Source of the DNA: Phlebotomus papatasi
Taxonomy: Eukaryota; Arthropoda; Insecta; Diptera; Psychodidae
Reading direction: 5' to 3'
Length of the DNA: 64,000 nt
Assembly (NCBI RefSeq): GCF_024763615.1
Contig: NC_077224.1
Span: forward strand, 83,152,712-83,216,711
Within the stretch, counting starts at the first letter, position 1. The number at the start of each line of letters is the position of its first letter. Of this stretch, positions 11,534-21,179 are shown in pieces. The notes below the pieces were generated by a model that saw only the letters and a list, made by a program, of their open reading frames with translations, was not told the DNA's origin and searched no databases. A program made the translations under genes and the position numbers.

Positions 11534-14500
11534 TTATTTTTTACTAAATTTCTCCTCAAATTGTTGCTGAAGTTTGAACTTTTGGATTTTCCCTGAAAGA
11601 GTTTTGGGGAAATCTGTGACAATTTCAATGTATCTTGGAATTTTGTGAAAAGAAATCTTCCCTTTGCAAAAGTCCTTGATGTCGTTTTCAGTGAAGGAGC
11701 CAGATTCTGCTCGGAGACGCACAAAAGCACACAATTCCTCGCCCAAACGCTCATCCGGAACGCCCACGATGTGAGCTTCGGCTATTTGAGGGCATGTGGC
11801 CAGGAAGTTCTCAATTTCTTTGGGGAAAATATTCTCTCCTCCCCTGATGATCATCTCCTTCAGTCTCCCCACGATCTTCCCATATCCATCTGCCTGTAGC
11901 ACAAACTGATCTCCAGTCCTCAGCCATCCATCCTTTCCCAGTGTCTCCCTGGTCTTTTCCTCATCGTCCCAGTAGCCCAGCATTGTGAAGTATCCGCGGA
12001 CACAGAGCTCTCCTGGCACTCCAAAAGGCACCAGATTTCCCTCATTGTCAATCACCTTCGCCTCAATGTTGTCCTGAACGTGTCCAACTGACTCCAGGAC
12101 CTGTTCATCTGTGTCATCCGGAAGGGTATGGAAGCTGACAGCGCTGTTTTCCGTCATTCCAAAAATTGTCTGGATTCCAAGAAAAGAGCAATAAACCAGA
12201 TAGAGTTATCTATTAAGCAGATTAAATATTCCAAAATGTGTGTATGGAATTTGAGAATTTTGGTCTTAGGAGGTAAGAGAAGGATACTTGAGTTTGGTTT
12301 TGAGTTGAAAACGATTGATGTAAGCTGGATTACATCCGCGAAAAATTTGGCTAGGTATTTAGGTGCAATTACCGGCCAAGTCCAGGCGCTCTCTACACGG
12401 TTTCACCACGAACTCAAGACAACCACCGGCGCACACCTGTAGATTCCCCTTATGACCCAGTAGCTCGTTCCTAATCTGTAAAGGTAGGATTGTAGGAAAG
12501 GGCTGTAAAGGTCAAGGTGCAACAGACTGACCAGTTGTAGTCCCTGGGCCTGCTTTAGAACCACATTGATACACTCATAATAATATTAACATAATAGGGA
12601 AGGGTCTCCCAAAGGTTCCAAGTTTCTATCTCTGACCGTTTGGCCTGCAGAGGTAATAACATATACACAGAAAGATGGACTAACAACGTGATGACATTGT
12701 GGAGTTCGAGCGGTACACTAGGTAAGACCAAGTAAGACTAGGTATAACTAGTAGTCCCAGTAATCCTAGCAATACTAGAGAGGCTGGTCATGGCTAGAAG
12801 CATTTCACAATTGCACCCTTGATTAAAGAAACTCCGTCTGATATCTAAGCAGACAGCAAAGGAAGTCACAACACAATGCTGAAAAAAGAACAGTAAGGCA
12901 GTTAGAAGAGAGGAAGGAGCCAGACCCGAACCAGAAGTAATCGAATACCCTGCAGAGTGAACAACTGATGTCTTCGAAGAGTAAGTAAGGAAAAGTTAAT
13001 TATTTTACTTAGGAAACGTGATCGTCCCAAGCCAATGAATCATTGAAAATAATTCCAAGATTTTAAAATTTATGGACTCAGGGTGTAGCTTAATCATTGA
13101 GCCAAAGAGGAGTATGACGCCGCTTACGCTCGCAATCTGCAATGCCTGAAATTTCTCCAGGTTTGGGAGGAAATCATTGCTGCCTAGCAAGGTACTTAGC
13201 GAAGTGCAGTACCAGTGTACAGTAGACTCTCTCTCAATCGGGAATATGGGGCAAAATGTCATCCGGTTTAGCGATAGAATTGAGCGTCAAGACCTTTGTA
13301 AATTCCACAAAAAGCGCTCAATTATAAAGAATCACGATAAAATAGGAAGAACTACAGCGAATTTGAGCGAAAGCTTCATAATTAAACGTGAAAATTGTCA
13401 ACAAAATTTGTCGCCCGATTGAAAAAGAGCCGATTGAGTGAGAGTCTACTGTAGTAACAAATAAATCACCAAGCATACAAAACAAAAATTCAATTCAATT
13501 TATTAATATTTCATAGGACAATCTGTCCTCTGTACAAATAAATACAAAAGAAAAATAATTATAATAACTTCAAGAACAGCTCGTGTAGAACACGAGGAAT
13601 GCGTGGTAGCTACATATCTAAGGATAAGCTCCCTCTTTTGCTCGCGAGGCAAACTATTCCAGAGAACGATCCCTTCAACAAATAGGGAGTCGCGGAGAAT
13701 GCAACTACCCGAACTAGGCACACGGAGACACGAAGCCCTAGTGGATGATCCAGCCACCACAAGCTCCGCGAGATACCGTGGCACTCCAACGCTCAGTAAC
13801 CGTGAGGCAAAGTCAACAGCACGAGTCTCCAAGTAAGGAAAAAGTGCAAAACCAAGGATTGAATCCACCCAAGGGGAAATGTGATCGAACTTACGGAGCC
13901 CGTAGACGCACCATACACAGGAGTTGAAAGCTCTGTTCAGCCGACTCTGCGTCTCAGCGTTAGCACTGAAAAATAGTTCAGCCCCGAACGTAAAGAAAGG
14001 GACAATTAAAGCTCTAACTAATAGAAGCATTGTACCCTGGGGCGTGAAGGACTGAAAGCGTCGCAAAGTGAGGAAAACTTTCCTGCAAATCTCAGTCGCA
14101 TGATCAGACCACGTCAGAGTTTCATTAAAAATGATACCCAGGTCCTTGGCCCTAGGAGTGAAAGGAATCACCTCATTTGAGAGATAAACTGGGTGAGGTT
14201 CAGGATTCCTTCACCTGGTGTGAATGATTAAGGCTTGAGATTTAACAGGATTAAGAAGAAGGCCGTTGCAGTCAGCCCATTGAGCAATTCTTAAGAGATC
14301 ATCATTGATGGTCTCAAAATTAATTTTAAGAAAAATGTGAAAATAGCTAAAAAAGACAAGTGCAGTGTCCCAGAACCTATGCCCTGTGAACTAAGAAGAT
14401 CTATGACAAAGCAAGAAGAAAACAGATTTGACCACTACTGAGGAAGGTTTGGAGTCTGAGCCGAAAGCTTTGGAAAGAATCAATTTTTTTCAATAATTAC

Positions 14501-16789
14501 CTATTTCGTGAACAAAAAGGGTTTTTCTGAAGTGTCTGCAAATGATTCAATAGGAAACCCCAGAAATATGATTTTTTGGAAAGATTTTCTTATTGTTTAA
14601 ATGGGAAAGGAGAAAAGATCAGGAATAAGAACAAATCCTGCATTTAGAAGCAACTCAACAAGGTGTTGGAAGCCTTTCGTTGCGGTTTTACTTACACTGT
14701 TTGTCTTCAATTAGAAACTTTCCCTTGTCTCCATTTGGATTAATTTGTTTCCAATAGAAGCATTTTACACTCGCGTATTTTTCTTTTATTTAAGAAGTTT
14801 TCGAATTATATCTAAAGAATTTTCACTAAACAATAACATTCTAGAAGAGTTAAGGAGCAAATTTATGTAATTCTCTTCAGAAAAAATTGAACTTAAAGTG
14901 TTGAATCTTCTGTCAAAGTTAAAGCGTCTGGAAATGGTTTTGAATTAGGACATTTACCCTACCTAAAATCTTTTTCTTTTCTTTTGCACTTAAAATATTT
15001 TATTCCTAAGTTTATATTGCATCATTTTACATTGTGGCCATAAGTCATTCCACGAGCGGCCATAAGTTCGTAAAAGTGGCCACAAGTTATGAATTTTACA
15101 TTTTTGGAAAAATCATACTTTTTCTGAGGCTTAAGGGAATTTCCTAATAAATTCACCTGGATATATCGAAAGGAGGTACTTTAAAAAAATTACTGTTAAA
15201 ATTTTATCTTCAATGGGCAAAAAGAAAAGAAGCTGTAGCCATAAGTAAAGCGATTTTCTGTGGAACTTTTAGATAAGATGCCAATAGATTTTAGATAAGA
15301 AAATCTCGAAATGTTGTCTATTTTGCAGCAAGGAAGAGTTTAAAAGGTCTAATATCACTGAAAATCTTCAGAACAGACTTTATGAGATAAAACCGGATTC
15401 TGAAAGTGAACAAAAATATCTTTATAATTCTGTAATAATCCGGTAATACTCAAAATGCCACTCAAATTCTATTTTAGTAGACAATTTTTCACTATTTAGT
15501 AAAGAATTGGTAAATGTAACTCCTGACCAACTTAACCACGTTGACCCACAAACCTGGCTTTGCAACGAGTCAGTATGCCATAAAATATTGATAAGGAATA
15601 TGTGCAATTTGATCTATGAACCCGAAGAGTTAATTAGAAGAATATGAACGACTGATAAACCACAATAACTCACCTTCACTTTCTTCAACTTCAACTCTTT
15701 CTTCATGTCCTTCAGGAGCTGTGGAGAGCAAAGTGCTCCTCCAGTCACAGCAATTTCTGCCTTAAGATCCCATCGTTTTTCCCTCTGTTTATTCACCAAG
15801 TCCACGTACATCGTTGGGGTACCATAAATCACTTGACATTCTTCATTTCTAATCGCAAGAAGAGATTTATCTGGGTTGTAGACAATTGATGGAAGAACGA
15901 TTGTTGCTTGGGTAGATAAACTAGCCATGACGGTTATAACCGTTCCATATGCATGGAAGAATGGTACTTGCATACATAGCTTCTTATTATGCAGCTCATT
16001 GCGATTCCCAATGTGCATACCATTATTTACGAAGCCAAAATGCTTCAAGAGGGCAGCTTTTGGCATTCCCGTTGTCCCCGAAGTGAATTGAATGTTGCAT
16101 CCACTATCTGGACTGATACTTTTCTGCTGATCCTCAATTTGGGTCATTTGGGAAGCTGTGGCCAAAGATTCAACATCGGAGAGTCGAAGGGCGCCCGGGA
16201 AGTTTTTCTCCGAGTTAATTATTACACTTTGGAGGAAAGGAAGTTTCTTGTTGTGGATCTGTCCTGGGGAAAATTTGTCCAGATCTGGGACAATCTGCAG
16301 GAGCTTCTCGTAGTAATGTCTGTTGCGGAAGGTCTCTGAGGTCACCAGAGCCTTGATCCCGACCTTCTGCATGCAGTACTCCATCTCTGGAGCTTCGTAG
16401 GCTGGATTGAGGGCCACAAGGATGAGTCCAGCTCTTGCAGCTGCGAACATCACAACTGGCCACATGGCAACATTGGGTGCCCAGATTCCAAGGCGATCTC
16501 CTCTGGCCAGACCGATGGCTTGAAATCCAGCTGCCAATCGATCTGCTTCCATTTTTAACTGACCATAGGTGAATCTCTTGCCCTCCTCGACACAAACATA
16601 AGCCTCACGATCACCAAATTCACTCGCCACGCGACTCAACTCCTGGCCAATTGTCCTGTAGACCAGAGGATACTTCCCCACATTGTGAATGTAACTCAAT
16701 CCACTGGACTTTGTATGACACCATCGGATTACTTTAGGAATTTTCTGGGCTCTCGAGAGGATTCTCACAGAACGTATTACCACTTCCAT
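11534..16789 (-). CDS. ACSF2-type acyl-CoA synthetase, copy A
   Basis: Coding exons on the minus strand are 16789-15674 (372 codons, donor GTGAGT) and 12169-11534 (acceptor TCCAG), joined in phase 0 to a 583-residue protein; ACSF2 is usually near 600. The first 30 residues are Arg-rich without acidic runs after residue 2, like a mitochondrial presequence. ANL-superfamily motifs: FTSGTTGMPKAA at 235-246 (ATP P-loop), FFHAYG near 277-282, TIFGMTE at 373-379, WLRTGD, GRLKEMIIRGGENIFP and PKTLSGKIQK with the C-terminal lysine that drives adenylation. The protein should activate a carboxylic acid to its acyl-CoA through an acyl-AMP; the acid is unknown. The intron (12170-15673) holds a LINE, a MITE and a dispersed repeat. 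It is the inverted paralogue of copy B and is nearly identical to it over residues 1-215. Confidence 0.92.
12170..13219. other. Copy A intron, first part, no gene seen
   Basis: The DNA is less AT-rich than its surroundings. A faint plus-strand stretch near 12233-12330 (CVWNLRILVLGGKRRILEFG) recalls the start of an APE-type LINE endonuclease (TWNVR), but it is too short to call. Around 12715-12790 small ACTAGGTA/ACTAG words repeat. Confidence 0.3.
13220..13451. mobile_element. 232-bp MITE with CAGTAGACTCTC ends, copy 2
   Basis: It is the same element as 8837-9070 in reverse orientation, with intact ends and TA on both sides. By eye the copies differ at only a few positions, so both insertions look fairly recent. 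Confidence 0.8.
13490..14330 (-). pseudogene. 5'-truncated LINE in the copy A intron
   Basis: The minus strand reads INFETINDDLLRIAQWADCN, then GLLLNPVKSQALIIHT, one in-frame TGA, VIPFTPRAKDLGIIFNETLT and a long RT C-terminal region ending in the usual LRDSLFVEGIVLWNSLP block. The 3' end carries AATAAATTGAATTGAATT. Only the last third of RT remains. The GIxFNExLxW block and NSLP end fit Jockey/CR1-like elements. It is sense with respect to the host gene. Confidence 0.8.
14478..14966. repeat. Partial copy of a TAGGGTAAAT-ended element
   Basis: This segment (from ATTACCTATTTCGTGAAC to the end GAATTAGGACATTTACCCTA) is repeated at 48935-49491 and in part at 38113-38620. The intact right ends read, inverted, TAGGGTAAATGTCCTAATTC, and the copy at 38113 gives the matching left end TAGGGTAAATTAAGCTAATT. 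All three copies are incomplete. Confidence 0.65.
14967..15673. other. Copy A intron near the donor, with TGGCCATAAGT words
   Basis: GTGGCCATAAGT or GTGGCCACAAGT recurs at 15035-15090 and TAGCCATAAGTAA at 15237. It may be part of another element of the family-word type seen at 3961-6055, but ends were not found. Confidence 0.35.
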
Positions 16790-17221
16790 TCTGGTTGAGA
16801 GTGAGACAGAGACTATTTTACTTTCAAATACTGCCCATATATCAACTTTAAAGACCTTATGTATTTTTCGTTATTCATTTATCATATCATTATCTTTCTG
16901 TCTGTCTATCTATTACTCTAAAGTTAAATAATACTAGTACACACCTGAAATATACTCTAGTACTCTGTTTTTGCCGACAAATTAATCCGCATGTTCCATA
17001 CAATAGGAGCTCTTTAAATAATTTTATATATAATTCCAAAAAGTGGGGACAAAGCGTTGAAGTTTGGCGAAATGCTCGAATTTTTAATGACTTTGATGCT
17101 GCTTCCAAAAACAAAATTTTTAGCAGCATAGGGGGGTCCTGGGATTATGCACCCGGAAAATTTGCATATGTACAGACCGCATAGAGGATTTCTTTTGAAT
17201 AAATTACAGAAACTCCGTAAT

Positions 17222-17359
17222 GGCCTCTACACATTGGAAGCAATTTTTGTCAAAAATTGCTTTTTTGAAGGAAATTTCCTGCAGCGTTGTAGGGGGAAAC
17301 GTCAAATTTCTGTCAAAAACGCAATTTTTGACGAAAATTGCTCCCAATGTGTAGACACT
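17222..17359. mobile_element. 138-bp foldback MITE (CTCTACACATTGG)
   Basis: The ends are inverted repeats of almost 40 bp: CTCTACACATTGGAAGCAAT at the left and, inverted, GTCTACACATTGGGAGCAAT at the right, both followed by GTCAAAAATTGC. A copy lies at 60388-60526 and a degenerate one at 60250-60387. Confidence 0.8.
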
Positions 17360-17689
17360 TTAAAGCTGGAAATACGCTAAACAAAATTTATTGCAATATT
17401 TCTTTTCAATATCCAATATTGACAAGGATTGCTTCCACATTGAAAAGATTTATTGACATAAAAGTTTCAATATTGAAGAAAATTGTCCAGTGTGTAGGCA
17501 ATTATTGCAATATTTGTCTTAATATGGAGCATTTTTTTCAATATTTTATTTCATTATTTTGAATGGCTACACCGGCTACACACTTGGCCAAATAATGTCA
17601 ATAAAAAATTTGAAAGTCACATTGAAATAAAATTTCAAAGATATTCTAAATATCAAATTGATTTGATATTTCTTTCAATATTTTTTAAT

Positions 17690-18590
17690 GGTCAGGAATC
17701 TTCTTCCTTCAGAACATCACAGAACTGCTGGGATTTCCTTGTTCATGAATGAAAACACATCAAAGATTCAAATCCAAGTCAGGAGACAACTCTTCCTGCT
17801 TCTTCCAGAAAATCCCAGATTTTCGGAATTCCGCTGTACAATTTGTCAAATCTTCCCAAGAACTCAGTTTGGTTAGCACTTCTCACGTGCTTCCTCCAGA
17901 AATCACAGTTCTTCTGGAATTTTGTTGTGCACTTGGTCGAATACACCCAGAATACTCAAATTGGTCAGAAGATTTCTCGTAGTTCCTCCAGAAATCACGG
18001 ATCTTCCGGGATTTTCTTTTGTATTTTGTCAAGCACACCCAAAATATTCAAGTTGGTCAGAGAATTTCTCCTGGTTCCTCAAGGAAATCACGGATCTTCC
18101 GGGATTTTTTCTTGTATTTTGTCAAAAACCCCCAAATACTAAAGTTGGTCAGAGGATTTCTCCTAGTTGCTCCAGGAAATCACAGATCTTCTGGGATTTT
18201 CTTTTGTATTTTGCCAAGACCACACAAAATACCTAAGTTGGTCAGAGGATTTCTTCTGGTTCCTCAAGGAAATCACGAATCTTCCGGGATTTTCTTCTGT
18301 ATTTTGTCAAAAAAACCCCAAATACTAAAGTTGGTCAGAGGATTTCTTCTGGTTCCTCAAGGAAATCACGAATCTTCCGGGATTTTCTTCTATATTTTCT
18401 CAAAAAAAAAACCCCAAACACTAAAGTTGGTCAGAGGAATTCTCCTTGTTCCTCCAGGAAATCACAGATCTTCTGGTATTTTCTTTTGTATTTTGTCAAG
18501 ACCACACAAAATACCCAAGTTGGTCAGAAGATTTCTCCTGGTTTCTCCAGCAACTCACAGATCTTCTGAGATTTTCTGAAATTCGGAGGA
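17690..18590. repeat. 93-bp minisatellite, about nine copies
   Basis: The word TTGGTCAGA starts at 17961, 18053, 18145, 18238, 18331, 18427 and 18520, and degenerate units start near 17776 and 17869, so the period is 92-96 bp. Each unit contains CTGGTTCCTCAAGGAAATCA, then GATCTTCTGGGATTTTCTT and TATTTTGTCAA. The period is divisible by three, so long open frames occur by chance. Confidence 0.9.
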
Positions 18591-18724
18591 TGAAGCATTT
18601 GAAGAGCTTTTTTTTTTTAACTTTTAGCCTTGAAAAACTGTTTTAAGGAAGGTTCAATGTCATTAGCATTTAGAACCAATATTGTTTCTGGACAAGGGGT
18701 GATTCCTAAGCAATAAGAGTAGCT

Positions 18725-19700
18725 CGAGTTCCCGATTGCTCCAAAAAATATATGGGTTCCGCGAAATTACCGTGCATTCCCTGAAGATCGTATGGGTTGC
18801 TTGAGAGTTTCCCTGAAAAATGTGACGGTTTCCTCATGAATTTCCTGAAAAACGCTTTATTTTGCAGTTTCCTTATGAGTTCCCTGACAAAGTAAAGCCT
18901 AGATTATCCATGAGCTCCCTGTAAAAAGTATAGGTTCCTTAGGTTCCCCGTAGTTTCCATGACAAAATGTATGGATGGATTCCTCTGGGTTCCTCACGTT
19001 CCCCATGGGTACCCTAACAAAATGTATAGTTTCCTTGGGATCTCCATGGATTCCCTGAAAAATCTATGGGTTCTCTAGGTTTCCCATGAGTTCCATGACA
19101 AAATGTATGGTTTCCCTGAGTTTCCCGAGAGTTCTCTGAAAAATGTGTCAGTTTCTCGGGTTCCCCAAGAGAGTGCCCTGAAAAATGTATCACTTTCCCA
19201 AGTCTCCTATGGATTTCCTGGCAAAATGTATGGTTTCTCTGGGTTTCCGGGGAGTTCCCTGTAAAATGTATCGGTTTCTCAGGTTCTCCAAGAGTGCCCT
19301 GAAAAATGTATCAATTTTTCAAGTACCTTATGGGTTGCCTGACAAAATGTATGGTTTTCTTTGGTTCTTTCCCATTGGTTCCCTGAAAAATATATGGATT
19401 CCCCGTGGGGTTCTTAATAAATGTATCATTTCCTTGGATTCTCCATGGGTTACTTGAAAATACGAGTAGGGTTCCCCGTGAGTTCCTGAAAAATGTATAG
19501 ATTCTCCAAGTTTCCTGAGAGTTCCCTGAAAAATGTATGGGTTCCTAAGGATCTCCGTGGGTTCCCTGACAAAATATATGGGTTCCCTATAGGTACCCTA
19601 ACAAATTGTATAGTTTCCTTAGGTTTCCCATGGGTTCCCTGAAAAACGTACAGGTCCTCCGAGTTCTCCGTGAGTTCCCTGACCAAATTGGCCCGAGTTC
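18725..19700. repeat. About 42-bp minisatellite, roughly 20 copies
   Basis: Units alternate around the words GTTCCCTGAAAAATGTATGG and GGTTCCCCATGAGTTCCCTG with a period of about 40-44 bp. It begins almost directly after the 93-bp array, with which it shares GGTTCC-type words but not the unit. Confidence 0.85.
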
Positions 19701-19919
19701 CCCTGTGTTTCTGGACTACCTATACAAAGCATATGTTGTTCTTTAAATATTCTTTTTGATATGGTTATTATTTTCTTGAAAACACCAGAAAAGAAGAGCT
19801 AATATAAAATTAAGAAGAATAATTAATTTAAGTTAATATACTTAAATTAATTATTGAATAATTAATTTAAAATATACCATAGCCTAACCCACTCTAACTT
19901 CAAATTAAAAAAAAAAACA

Positions 19920-20317
19920 AATCCACATTGCAGAAAACTAGGCGCCACTATCTATTAGAATACGCTAAATCTAATACGACAAAATTTGGCACCCGTGGAT
20001 TGACGTACTCTTCCATTAAAGCATTCAATGATTTTGTAGCAACAAATCCACAAATAAATGAAAGAAACTTTATTCAACACTTAATGATATCATCTGCCAA
20101 TCAATCGCTAAATTAATAATATTAAAATTTAAAAATATAATTAATTTTTATCACAACTCTGTAGCACTTCCATTTTTTCGTCTTGTTAAGCATCTGATTG
20201 TATACTTTTTGTTCTAAACATATCTGTCTTTTTATATTAAAAATGTATAATATTGTATAGTCATCCCAACTTGTTGCATTCAACCGGGGCATTAACCAAA
20301 TAAATATTCTATTCTAA
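19920..20317 (+). pseudogene. 3' tail of a non-LTR retrotransposon
   Basis: Translation gives TRRHYLLEYAKSNTTKFGTR, then GLTYSSIKAFNDF, matching the terminal NTR......(K/R).G.RSL.Y...K..N block of CR1/Jockey-like RTs. A stop follows at 20114 and the tail ends in AACCAAATAAATATTCTATT. Everything upstream is missing. Confidence 0.65.
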
Positions 20318-21179
20318 GTGGCCACCGTCGTCTTAGCATTGGTGGCCAACCTCCAAAGAAAATCGATGGAAAAATTCTTTCTTTTTGTTCAATCGTCATG
20401 ACTCCGATCAATCAATTAATGGGAGGTCTCTTAAAGACTGAAAGGCGCTATCTCCAACCCTTAGCTTTGTGTAATGGACGAAAGAATTTTCATTTGGACA
20501 GTGTTACATTTCATCAAATTGAATCTTTCTGTGCAGGCAATGACATAATTTTCAAGATATCGAAAAGTAGCCCGATTATAGTATGGCTTTCTCAGCAGAG
20601 TTCGAGCAATAAATATATAAATTGTATATAAGATCGTGCTTTGTGGCTCACCTTGCATATACAATCGTAATCTATCATTTCAGTTTCAAAAATAGTGCAT
20701 AGTTGTTGTTAATGAGAGTCAACAAAAATATTATCATTGAAGTTTGATTACCCTGGGTTTCAATAGATTCTTGAACCTTTGGAGAATACTTTGTAAATTT
20801 CTATTTTATGATTCTTAGTTTTCCTGTACGTGCCTCAAATGGGTAATTTATAAAAAGAAAATAAATTAAATTAAATTGGAAAAAAATAAGTTTAGGATCG
20901 TATACTAAATTAATTGATAATGAGGAACTAAAATAGATTTTATATAGTAAAAAATTAGTAGAAAAACAAGATGTATATTGTTTAATTTAATGTTCTTTTA
21001 TTAGCAAACAGATAAAAGAGATAGCAATTAAACGAGTAGGGCAAAATAAAAGAAAATCTGGAAAACTGTTCTTTAAGGCTGATATGATATGGTCACGTGT
21101 GTTGAGATTTTTAAAGATTAGACTGGTGAAGAACATTAAATTCTTAGTCTAGTTAGTATCTGTCTCAATCTCATCCAGA

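Larger units (their letters stand above)
16790..21179. other. Head-to-head spacer between the two ACSF2-like genes
   Basis: About 30 bp upstream of each ATG are still alike (CTGTCTCA, then CTC, then CCAGA before ATG); beyond that the flanks cannot be aligned. Both promoters should lie at the ends of this spacer. Its middle holds a MITE (17222), two minisatellites (17690-19700) and a LINE tail (19920). The stretch 20320-21179 shows nothing recognisable apart from AT-rich DNA. Confidence 0.6.

Noticed and set aside
12128..12442. 104-residue plus-strand frame overlapping copy A exon 2
   Set aside because: It begins in antisense of a real exon; only a faint LINE-endonuclease-like stretch near 12233 was noted.
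18019..18579. Open frame of 186 residues with repeated LVRGFLLVPQGNHxSSGIF
   Set aside because: It is a by-product of the 93-bp minisatellite, whose period is a multiple of three; no start context, splice sites or domain supports a protein.
17690..18590. Regularly spaced repeats suggesting a CRISPR-like array
   Set aside because: Units are 93 bp, contiguous and degenerate, with no unique spacers and no cas genes, in a eukaryotic genome.
20398..20631. 77-residue frame upstream of copy B
   Set aside because: No recognised motif; matches nothing else in the window and is not linked to a splice-consistent exon.
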